Shown: piece by piece, positions 43,764-50,812 of the stretch
Layout: the number at the start of each line of letters is the position of its first letter
Position numbering within the stretch: the stretch's first letter is position 1
NCBI RefSeq assembly: GCF_046365375.1
Contig: NZ_JBKEIT010000002.1
Coordinates: 496,001 to 560,000 of the forward strand
Origin: Butyricimonas muris
GTDB taxonomy: Bacteria; Bacteroidota; Bacteroidia; Bacteroidales; Marinifilaceae
DNA length: 64,000 nt
Direction of reading: 5' to 3'
Notes under the pieces: generated by a model
Database searches by the model: none
What the model saw: only the letters and a program-made list of their open reading frames with translations
Told to the model about the DNA's origin: nothing
Translations under genes and position numbers: made by a program

Positions 43764-44984
43764 ATGTTCGATGTAAGTCAAGTCAGGAAGGATTTTCCGA
43801 TACTGGAGGAAAAAATCTATGATAAACCGCTGGTGTATCTGGATAACGGGGCAACCACGCAACGTCCGCTGACCGTGATCGATAAGATGACGGAATATTA
43901 CCTGCGTTATAACTCTAACGTGCATCGCGGAGTACATTACCTGAGTAATAAATGTACGGACGCGAACGAGGAGGCACGGGAAATCGTGCGGAAGTTTATC
44001 AACGCCGCGTTCACCGAGGAGATTATCTTTACCCGGGGAACCACGGAGAGTATCAATCTCGTGGCGCACTCTTTCGGTGAGGCATTTATCAACGAGGGGG
44101 ACGAGATTATCGTGACGGAGATGGAGCATCACGCGAATATCGTTCCGTGGCAGATGTTGTGCGACCGCAAGAAAGCGGTGTTGAAGGTGGTGCCTTTCAA
44201 TGACAAGGGTGAGTTGGACATGGAGGTGTTCGGGAAGTTGTTGAACGAGCGGGTGAAACTGGTTGGCGTGGCTTACGTGTCGAATGTACTGGGAACGGTG
44301 AATCCCGTGAAGCAGATTATAGATGCCGCCCACGCCCGCGGGGCATACGTTTTGGTGGACGGGGCGCAGGCTATTCAACATATTCCGGTGGACGTGCAAG
44401 GATTGGATTGTGATTTCTTCGCGTTCTCCGGTCATAAGATTTACGGTCCCACGGGGATTGGTGTGTTGTACGGGAAGAAAAGCCTGTTGGAACAGATGCC
44501 GCCGTGGCAGGGGGGGGGCGAGATGATCAAGGAAGTGCGTTTCGAGAAAACGACTTACAACGAGTTGCCCTTCAAGTTCGAGGCGGGGACACCCGATTTT
44601 ATCGGGGTGATTGGCTTGGGCGAGGCGTTGGAATACGTGAACCGGATTGGCTTGGACGGGATAGCCCGTTACGAGCACGAGTTGTTGGGGTACGCGATGG
44701 AGCAGATTCGCCGGATTCCCGGTATCATCCTTTACGGGGAAGCGGCGGAAAAATCTTCCGTGATTTCTTTCGGGATAGAGGGGATTCACCCGTTTGACCT
44801 CGGGACGCTGTTGGATAAAATGGGTATTGCCGTGCGGACGGGACAGCTTTGTGCCGAGCCGGTGATGCAACATTACGGGGTAACCGCGATGGCTCGCGCG
44901 TCGATAGCCATGTACAATACCCGGGAGGAAATAGATGTGTTCTGTGCCGGGTTGAAGAAAATAGAACAGATTTTCAAAATGTAA
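43764..44984 (+). CDS. sufS: SufS cysteine desulfurase
   Basis: A 406-aa pyridoxal-phosphate enzyme of the group II cysteine desulfurases. The PLP lysine is Lys225 in FSGHKIYGPTGIGVLYG and the active-site Cys363 lies in RTGQLCAEPVMQHYG. It mobilises sulfur as a persulfide that is passed to SufE. It is the only cysteine desulfurase in the window and is a candidate sulfur donor also for the DndC-like operon at 15-26 kb, which lacks its own (inference). It is within the suf operon, 5 bp before sufE. Confidence 0.95.
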   Translation: MFDVSQVRKDFPILEEKIYDKPLVYLDNGATTQRPLTVIDKMTEYYLRYNSNVHRGVHYLSNKCTDANEEAREIVRKFINAAFTEEIIFTRGTTESINLVAHSFGEAFINEGDEIIVTEMEHHANIVPWQMLCDRKKAVLKVVPFNDKGELDMEVFGKLLNERVKLVGVAYVSNVLGTVNPVKQIIDAAHARGAYVLVDGAQAIQHIPVDVQGLDCDFFAFSGHKIYGPTGIGVLYGKKSLLEQMPPWQGGGEMIKEVRFEKTTYNELPFKFEAGTPDFIGVIGLGEALEYVNRIGLDGIARYEHELLGYAMEQIRRIPGIILYGEAAEKSSVISFGIEGIHPFDLGTLLDKMGIAVRTGQLCAEPVMQHYGVTAMARASIAMYNTREEIDVFCAGLKKIEQIFKM

Positions 44985-44989
44985 AGACA

Positions 44990-45406
44990 ATGACGATAGA
45001 AGAGATTCAGAATCAAATCGTGGAAGAGTTTTCCATGTATGACGATTGGATGGATAAATACGCTTACCTGATCGAGATCGGGAATGGTTTGGAGGCTATG
45101 GACGAGGCGCACAAGACGGACGATAATTTGATAAAAGGGTGTCAGTCGCGGGTGTGGTTCCATGCCGGACTGAAAGACGGTAAATTGTACTTTGAGGCTG
45201 ACAGTGACGCGATTATCACGAAAGGGATTGCCGGGTTGTTGATTCGGGTGTTTTCCGGGCAGACGCCTCACGACATCGTGAACGCTAATCTGGATTTTAT
45301 TGACAAGATTGGATTAACCCAGCATTTGTCGCCCACGCGGTCGAACGGGTTGTTGTCTATGATAAAGCAAATCAAGTATTACGCCTTGGCTTACGAGGCA
45401 AAATGA
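44990..45406 (+). CDS. sufE: SufE, sulfur acceptor
   Basis: A 138-aa SufE: the fold begins with EEIQNQIVEEFSMYDDWMDK and the acceptor cysteine is Cys51 in NLIKGCQSRVWFHAG. It takes sulfur from SufS. The frame is open upstream within sufS, but the ATG at 44990 follows the sufS stop by 5 bp and fits the family length. Confidence 0.93.
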   Translation: MTIEEIQNQIVEEFSMYDDWMDKYAYLIEIGNGLEAMDEAHKTDDNLIKGCQSRVWFHAGLKDGKLYFEADSDAIITKGIAGLLIRVFSGQTPHDIVNANLDFIDKIGLTQHLSPTRSNGLLSMIKQIKYYALAYEAK

Positions 45407-45412
45407 TGTGAT

Positions 45413-45727
45413 ATGGGAAAAAGTTTAATGGAAGATTTGGTGATAGAGAAGTTGTCAACGGTGTACGATCCGGAGGTGCCGGTGAATATATGGGAGTTGG
45501 GGCTTGTCTACGGTATCGAGTTCCCGAAGCAGAACGAAGTGATTGTCACGATGACGCTTACGGCTCCGGGATGCCCTATTGCCGATCAGATCGTGCAGGA
45601 AGTACACGACGTGGTATTGACGCTTGACGGGATTGACGAGGTTACCGTTAATCTGACTTTTGAACCGGCTTGGACTCCCGATCGGATGAGCGAGGTGGCG
45701 AAGTTGGAATTGGGATTCGGGATTTGA
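45413..45727 (+). CDS. DUF59/MIP18-family Fe-S assembly protein (SufT-like)
   Basis: A 104-aa DUF59 protein: TVYDPEVPVNIWELGLVYGI (about 17-36), LTAPGCPIADQIVQEV (conserved TxPGCP motif, about 49-64) and FEPAWTPDRMSEVAKLELG. Such proteins help maturation of Fe-S proteins and commonly end suf operons in this phylum. It follows sufE after 6 bp. The stop is followed at once by a long inverted-repeat element. Confidence 0.9.
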   Translation: MGKSLMEDLVIEKLSTVYDPEVPVNIWELGLVYGIEFPKQNEVIVTMTLTAPGCPIADQIVQEVHDVVLTLDGIDEVTVNLTFEPAWTPDRMSEVAKLELGFGI

Positions 45728-45830
45728 GTTCATAAGGTTTGTAAGGTTTATAAAGTTCATAAAGTTAGTAGACCTTATAGGACCTTTTGAACCTTATAAC
45801 TTTATAAACCTTATGAACCTTATAAACTGT
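45723..45830. repeat. dispersed intergenic composite repeat, copy 5 (inverted arms)
   Basis: Plus-oriented 9-bp units (GTTCATAAG, GTTTGTAAG, GTTTATAAA, GTTCATAAA) from 45729 are followed by reverse-oriented units (ACCTTATAA, ACTTTATAA, ACCTTATGA) to 45830. The element spans the stop of the DUF59 gene and the first codons of queG, so its unit sequence is part of the QueG N-terminus (MNLIN). Confidence 0.75.
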
Positions 45831-46730
45831 TTAGAGGAAGCCCGGCTCTTGGGATTTGATGCCTGCGGGGTGGCTCCGGTCGATACGCTGACTCGGGAGA
45901 AAGAGGTTTTGCTTCGTTGGATAGAGAAAGGGTTTCACGCGGGAATGGGATACATGGCGAAGAATATAGAGAAGCGGGAGAATCCCGCTTTACTTGTTGA
46001 AGGAGCCCGTTCCGTGATTGTAACATTGACTAATTATTATACCTCCCGTCGTCAGGAGAAGGATGTACCTGTCATCGCCCGTTACGCTTACGGGAAAGAT
46101 TATCATATCGTGCTGAAAGAACGGTTGTTCCGGTTGCTTTCTGTTTTAAAGGAGAAGACCGGACGTGATATTCGGGGGAGGGTGTTTGTCGATTCCGCCC
46201 CGGTGTTCGAGCACGAGTGGGCACGGCGGGCGGGGTTAGGTTGGATAGGACGCAATACCTTGCTAGTGAATCCCCGGTTGGGCTCGTATTGCTTTATAGG
46301 GGTGATTATATCCGATTTCGAACCTTCCGGCTATTCTCTTCCGGAAGAGCGGGATTTTTGCGGGACGTGCAACCGTTGCGTGGAGGCTTGTCCCACGGGA
46401 GCTTTGTCTTCGCGCGAAGTGAATGCCAACCTTTGTATTTCTTATAACACGATTGAGCGTAAAGATGAAATTCCGCTGGAAATCAAAGAAAAGATGGGAC
46501 AGCGCTTTTTCGGGTGTGATGCTTGTCAAGAAGTATGCCCGTGGAACGGGAAGGCGGTGATGCACCGCGTGAAAGAATTTTTGCCTGACGAGTGGCTGAT
46601 GCACATGAGCCGTGAAGATTGGCTTGAATTGGACGAGGAAACTTTCAAAAGCCATTTCAAAGATTCCCCGCTCTCCCGTCCCGGTCTGGAACAGGTAAAG
46701 CGGAATCTATCGCAACCGCCGTTACTGTAA
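45813..46730 (+). CDS. queG: epoxyqueuosine reductase QueG
   Basis: A 305-aa cobalamin-dependent reductase for the last step of queuosine synthesis in tRNA. The catalytic Asp is Asp127 in VFVDSAPVFEHEWARRAGLGW. Two 4Fe-4S clusters are marked by CGTCNRCVEACPTGALS (Cys183/186/189/193) and CDACQEVCPWN (Cys235/238/242), plus Cys208. The length fits short QueG enzymes without extra C-terminal HEAT domain. It directly follows the Fe-S assembly operon, but a repeat element separates them, so co-transcription is uncertain. Confidence 0.93.
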   Translation: MNLINCLEEARLLGFDACGVAPVDTLTREKEVLLRWIEKGFHAGMGYMAKNIEKRENPALLVEGARSVIVTLTNYYTSRRQEKDVPVIARYAYGKDYHIVLKERLFRLLSVLKEKTGRDIRGRVFVDSAPVFEHEWARRAGLGWIGRNTLLVNPRLGSYCFIGVIISDFEPSGYSLPEERDFCGTCNRCVEACPTGALSSREVNANLCISYNTIERKDEIPLEIKEKMGQRFFGCDACQEVCPWNGKAVMHRVKEFLPDEWLMHMSREDWLELDEETFKSHFKDSPLSRPGLEQVKRNLSQPPLL

Positions 46731-46735
46731 CCGTG

Positions 46736-46766
46736 GTTGCATTATTTCCTTTTTTTACTACATTTG
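46736..46766 (+). promoter_or_regulatory. promoter of the ECF sigma factor gene
   Basis: GTTG (46736-46739), 19 bp, TACATTTG (46759-46766), 24 bp before the ATG at 46790. Confidence 0.55.
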
Positions 46767-46789
46767 TACAATATTGGATTACGTGTGTC

Positions 46790-47353
46790 ATGAATATGGA
46801 TAGATTGAATAAAAATAGTGAAGGGGTAAATAATCGGATGTCATCGGAAAGAGAATTCGAAGAGGCTTTCCGTTATTATTACCGTCCTTTGTTTTTATTC
46901 GCGTACGGTTACGTGATGAGTGAAGAAGAGGCGGAGAATATCGTTCAATCCGTCTTTGCCGGGATGTGGGAAAACCGGAAGCGATTGCCGGAGAACTTGA
47001 ATTTGAAAGCCTATCTTTATTCTTCCGTGAAACATGCCTGTTTACGTTATTTCAGACGGCTCCGCCTTTTGGACGAGTACAAAAAGCGACAAGCGGAGGC
47101 TTTGGTACTTTCTTTCGCTGATGATGATGTGGAAGACGACAAAGAATTAGTTGCTTTGGTACAACAGGCTTTGTCAAAACTTTCCGAGCAACAGCGTAAG
47201 ATTGTGGAGTTGCACGTGATGGAAGGTAAAAAATACTTGGAAATCGCCGAGCAATTAGCGTTGTCCGAGAACACCGTGCGCACTCATTTGAAACGGGCGT
47301 ATAAAATTTTGCGGGAAAATCTTTCCTGTCTTTTTCTGGATATTTTTATTTAA
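46790..47353 (+). CDS. ECF-type RNA polymerase sigma factor
   Basis: A 187-aa extracytoplasmic-function sigma factor of the Bacteroidetes type: region 2 has FEEAFRYYYRPLFLFAYGYV (about 27-46) and EEEAENIVQSVFAGMWENR; region 4 has LSEQQRKIVELHVMEGKKYLEIA and LALSENTVRTHLKRAYKILR. The start at the ATG at 46790 fits the visible promoter; an upstream GTG at 46733 would lie in front of it. Its expected anti-sigma partner FecR is 2.2 kb downstream, not adjacent, because an AraC regulator and a hydrolase gene lie between. It probably controls the SusC/SusD genes at 50.8 kb. Confidence 0.88.
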   Translation: MNMDRLNKNSEGVNNRMSSEREFEEAFRYYYRPLFLFAYGYVMSEEEAENIVQSVFAGMWENRKRLPENLNLKAYLYSSVKHACLRYFRRLRLLDEYKKRQAEALVLSFADDDVEDDKELVALVQQALSKLSEQQRKIVELHVMEGKKYLEIAEQLALSENTVRTHLKRAYKILRENLSCLFLDIFI

Positions 47354-47358
47354 GAACT

Positions 47359-48204
47359 ATGGAACAAGAAAATGCTAACCAAGTAGGACCAATGAAGGTT
47401 ATATTCGCTTATAACGACGTGTTTTTCAGTTTCTTTTATGATGACGAGAGCGGTTGTATCCATCGTTCGCACGAGTACGCGATGAATTATGTCTATTCGG
47501 GCGAGATGATTCTTGATAATGGTAAAGAACAGATTCGTGTCGGAAAAGGCGAATGCGTGTTCATTCCCCGTGACCACCATATTACAATGTATAAAAAGAC
47601 GTGTGACGGCGAACGTTATTGCGGTATCTTTTTGAATTTTAAAAGGAATTTCCTGCGGGAGATGTACGGTAAGTTAGACCATTACAAACTTCCTGCCTCT
47701 ACGTCCAAGTTGGATGCCGGCGTAATCAAGCTGCCTAAAACCGCGGAAATCGCGAGTCTTTTCGCCTCGATGACGCCCTATTTCGACCCGGAGGTAAAGC
47801 CGAAAGATGATTTTATGAACCTGAAGTTGCAGGAAGGGTTGCTCGCTCTATTACATATTGACGAACGGTTCGCACCGATGCTTTTCGATTTCAACGAGCC
47901 GTGGAAGATTGATATTCTGGACTTCATGAGCAAGAATTATATGTATGAGTTCACGTTGGACGAATTGGCGCACTACACGGGAAGAAGCCTTGCCACGTTC
48001 AAGCGTGATTTCAAGAAGATAAGCGACCTCACGCCGGAAAAATGGTTGATTCGCAAACGTCTTGAGATAGCTTACGCCAAGATGAAAGAGGGTGGGAGAA
48101 AGGTTGCGGATGTTTACGCTGAGGTCGGGTTCAAGAACCCGTCGCATTTTTCTACGGCGTTCAAGAAGCAGTACGGGGTACCGCCGACTGCCGTTTTCTC
48201 TTGA
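47359..48204 (+). CDS. AraC family regulator with cupin-like N-terminus
   Basis: A 281-aa AraC/ExsA-like regulator with N-terminal cupin-like sensor (HEYAMNYVYSGEMILDNG; VGKGECVFIPRDHHITMY) and a C-terminal paired helix-turn-helix (FTLDELAHYTGRSLATFKRDFKK; VADVYAEVGFKNPSHFSTAFKKQYG, then PPTAVF). It lies 5 bp after the sigma factor stop, so both may form one transcript. It breaks up the usual sigma/FecR pair. The likely target is the hydrolase gene 120 bp downstream. Confidence 0.86.
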   Translation: MEQENANQVGPMKVIFAYNDVFFSFFYDDESGCIHRSHEYAMNYVYSGEMILDNGKEQIRVGKGECVFIPRDHHITMYKKTCDGERYCGIFLNFKRNFLREMYGKLDHYKLPASTSKLDAGVIKLPKTAEIASLFASMTPYFDPEVKPKDDFMNLKLQEGLLALLHIDERFAPMLFDFNEPWKIDILDFMSKNYMYEFTLDELAHYTGRSLATFKRDFKKISDLTPEKWLIRKRLEIAYAKMKEGGRKVADVYAEVGFKNPSHFSTAFKKQYGVPPTAVFS

Positions 48205-48281
48205 TTTCACGGGAAGATAAATTGAGCTTTTGAGAAATAATCTTTGAGCCTCACAGCAATTATGCCGTGGGGCTTTTGCTT

Positions 48282-48289
48282 TATCTTTG
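48282..48289 (+). promoter_or_regulatory. -7 box of the hydrolase gene
   Basis: TATCTTTG, 35 bp before the ATG at 48325. No -33 box at the right distance. Confidence 0.4.
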
Positions 48290-48324
48290 CATTATAAGAT
48301 AAAACAATTAAAACCATAAATGAT

Positions 48325-49401
48325 ATGAAAAAATCAATTAGACAACTATCCGCGGCTTTAATCGTGTGCTTTTGCACCGTGGGAAGCTTATTTGCAACAA
48401 ACAATAATTTAAATACTAATACCATGGAGAACGAAAACTTGAATTTAACTCAAGAGTGGGACAAAGTGTTTCCTAAAAGTGACAAGGTGAATCACAGTAA
48501 AGTGACTTTCCGCAATCGTTACGGCATCACGCTTGCCGCCGATATGTATATACCCAAAAATGCCGTTGGGAAATTACCCGCTATTGCAGTAAGCGGTCCC
48601 TTCGGTGCCGTGAAGGAACAGTCGTCAGGACTTTATGCCCAGACGATGGCAGAACGCGGTTTTCTGACTATTGCCTTTGACCCCTCGTACACGGGCGAGA
48701 GCGGAGGGGAACCTCGTTATGTTGCTTCTCCCGATATCAACACGGAGGATTTCTGTGCGGCGGTAGATTTTCTCTCTACGCGTGACGACGTAGATCCCGA
48801 ACGTATCGGAATTATCGGTATCTGCGGATGGGGCGGAATGGCAATTAACGCGGCTGCCATCGACACCCGGATCAAAGCGACCGTTACTTCTACAATGTAC
48901 GATATGAGCCGGGTGAATGCCAATGGTTATTTTGACTCGATGGATGCCGATCAACGTTACGAACTCCGCAAACAGCTCAACGCCCAGCGTACAATTGACG
49001 CGAAGAACGGTTCATACGATCTCGGCGGTGGCGTGGTGGATCCGCTGCCTGATGATGCCCCTTGGTTTGTGAAAGATTACCACAATTACTACAAGACGGA
49101 ACGCGGCTATCACAAGCGTTCCCTTAATTCAAACGGTGGTTGGAACAAGACATCGGCTCTTTCGTTTATCAATATGCCTCTACTTGCATATAGCGATGAA
49201 ATCCGTAGTGCTGTTCTGGTAATCCACGGGGAGAAAGCACACTCCCGTTATTTCAGCGAGGATGCATTCAAGAAACTGCAGGGCGATAACAAGGAACTGA
49301 TGATTATCCCCGGGGCCTCTCACGTGGATCTTTACGACAATCGTGCAGGAGTGATACCCTACGATAAAATCGAGCAGTTTTTCAGGGAAAATCTCAAATA
49401 A
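48325..49401 (+). CDS. exported alpha/beta hydrolase with cysteine nucleophile motif
   Basis: A 358-aa protein with a signal peptide (residues 1-24, ending FATNN). The alpha/beta-hydrolase nucleophile elbow is GICGWGG (within ERIGIIGICGWGGMAIN), where Cys replaces Ser, as in dienelactone-hydrolase-like and YcjY-like enzymes. The acid and His are probably in VIHGEKAHSR and GASHVDLYD. Possible role: esterase or dienelactone-like hydrolase. It is downstream of an AraC regulator with its own -7 box and a terminator after it. Substrate unknown. Confidence 0.85.
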   Translation: MKKSIRQLSAALIVCFCTVGSLFATNNNLNTNTMENENLNLTQEWDKVFPKSDKVNHSKVTFRNRYGITLAADMYIPKNAVGKLPAIAVSGPFGAVKEQSSGLYAQTMAERGFLTIAFDPSYTGESGGEPRYVASPDINTEDFCAAVDFLSTRDDVDPERIGIIGICGWGGMAINAAAIDTRIKATVTSTMYDMSRVNANGYFDSMDADQRYELRKQLNAQRTIDAKNGSYDLGGGVVDPLPDDAPWFVKDYHNYYKTERGYHKRSLNSNGGWNKTSALSFINMPLLAYSDEIRSAVLVIHGEKAHSRYFSEDAFKKLQGDNKELMIIPGASHVDLYDNRAGVIPYDKIEQFFRENLK

Positions 49402-49430
49402 GGAATTGTCAGTTGGAGAACTGAAAAATG

Positions 49431-49462
49431 CAGTGGCGCCTTTCACGAGGCGCCACTGTTTC
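49431..49462 (+). terminator. rho-independent terminator
   Basis: CAGTGGCGCC (49431-49440), 8-nt loop, GGCGCCACTG (49449-49458), then TTTCT. 10-bp perfect stem, 30 bp after the hydrolase stop. Confidence 0.82.
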
Positions 49463-49584
49463 TGTAAGAAATAGAAGAATGCATCAAACCCCGTTTGCTG
49501 GGATAAAAAAAACGAAAAAAAATCATTTTCGTGTCACCCAAAATTGAAGTTCATGTCTTTTAGGGGAAATTTGAAGAAAAGGAT

Positions 49585-50733
49585 ATGAATCAGGAACAGA
49601 TAGATTGGACTTTAATCCGGAAGCGAGTGGACGGTTGCCTGACCGATGAGGAGCGGGAGCGCTTGGAGCGTTGGATAGCGGGGGATGAACAACGGCGGCG
49701 TTTTGTGGAACACGCTTGTCGGTATTATGAACGGGAGTTGCCCGTGGTCGATGAAGCTCGGGTGTCAAGAGCGTGGCAACGTTTCTCGCATGGACGCAAG
49801 GAGAAACGGAGAAAGCGGATACTCTCGTTGTGCACGTGGAGTGCGGCGGTCGTGATTCTTTTGGTTGCCGGGACTTGGTTCTGGGCATCGAATACCCGTG
49901 AAATTTCGAGCGGAAAACCTATTTCGGCAATTGCTTTCGGGAATAACAGTGTCCGATTGGTTATTTCGGACGGAACGCGAATTGATTTAACTACCCAAGA
50001 GCCGGGGCAGACTATTATAGATAAAGGTGTGAACGTGCATCTGAAAAAAGAGTCGCTTTCTTACGAGAATAACCCCGTCGTGGAAGATACGCTTTATCAC
50101 ACGGTGGAAGTTCCCCGGGGCGGAGAATACCACCTCACGTTGAGCGATGGTTCACGGGTATGGTTGAATGCCGAGAGTCGTTTGACCTATCCCATGGTGT
50201 TCGGGGCATCCGAACGTCGGGTGCGTTTAGAGGGAGAAGCCTATTTTGAGGTGGAACCCGGGAAAGGACGTTTCGTGGTGGAAACGGGTGACATGAACGT
50301 ACGGGTGCTTGGAACGGCTTTTAACGTGAACGCCTACGGCGATGAGGCTACCACACGAACTACTTTGGTTCACGGAAAGGTGGAGGTATTAACAGTGAAG
50401 GATGATTTGCAGCGAATATTGATTCCCGGGGAACAGGCTATACTTGACCGGGCAAGTGGGCAATTGGATGTGGAGCAAGTGAGCACAGACCTTTATACCC
50501 GATGGATAAAGGGACAATTCGTCTTCCGGGATACTCCTTTACGGGATATCATGCGAACGTTGGCACGTTGGTACGAGATGGAGTATGAATTTACCGATTC
50601 GGAATTGGAATCACTGTGTTTCTATGGTGTAATCAGTCGCTTTGAGCGAGTGGAGAGTTTGTTGGAACAATTTGAAAAAACAGGTAAAGTGCGTTTTAAA
50701 TATCAAGGGAATAAAGTTATTGTAAAAAAATAA
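49585..50733 (+). CDS. FecR-type anti-sigma factor
   Basis: A 382-aa inner-membrane anti-sigma regulator. The cytoplasmic N-terminus (1-85) has a helical anti-sigma region with DEERERLERWIAGDEQRRRF. A transmembrane helix follows (about 88-107, AAVVILLVAGTWFW). The FecR domain occupies about 175-270 (EVPRGGEYHLTLSDGSRVWLN; VRLEGEAYFEVEPGKGRFVV), and the C-terminal DUF4974 domain about 310-380 (FRDTPLRDIMRTLARWYEMEY). It transmits the state of the SusC transporter to the ECF sigma factor. It is the gene just before the STN-containing SusC. Confidence 0.92.
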   Translation: MNQEQIDWTLIRKRVDGCLTDEERERLERWIAGDEQRRRFVEHACRYYERELPVVDEARVSRAWQRFSHGRKEKRRKRILSLCTWSAAVVILLVAGTWFWASNTREISSGKPISAIAFGNNSVRLVISDGTRIDLTTQEPGQTIIDKGVNVHLKKESLSYENNPVVEDTLYHTVEVPRGGEYHLTLSDGSRVWLNAESRLTYPMVFGASERRVRLEGEAYFEVEPGKGRFVVETGDMNVRVLGTAFNVNAYGDEATTRTTLVHGKVEVLTVKDDLQRILIPGEQAILDRASGQLDVEQVSTDLYTRWIKGQFVFRDTPLRDIMRTLARWYEMEYEFTDSELESLCFYGVISRFERVESLLEQFEKTGKVRFKYQGNKVIVKK

Positions 50734-50787
50734 GGGATGCTGGAAACATCCCTCGGGTTTAATCAAACGGACTGCTGGAAACAGTCC
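50734..50787 (+). promoter_or_regulatory. two consecutive hairpins with identical loops in the FecR-SusC gap
   Basis: GGGATG-CTGGAAA-CATCCC (50734-50752) and GGACTG-CTGGAAA-CAGTCC (50769-50787). The 6-bp stems differ but the 7-nt loop CTGGAAA is the same. No T run follows. They begin right at the FecR stop. Confidence 0.7.
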
Positions 50788-50812
50788 ATAATATTAACGT
50801 CATTACAAATGT

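Noticed and set aside
43764..44984. Reading the suf cysteine desulfurase as DndA of a phosphorothioation system
   Set aside because: It lies in a complete sufBCDSE operon 18 kb from the DndC-like gene and has SufS motifs; a shared role is only an inference.
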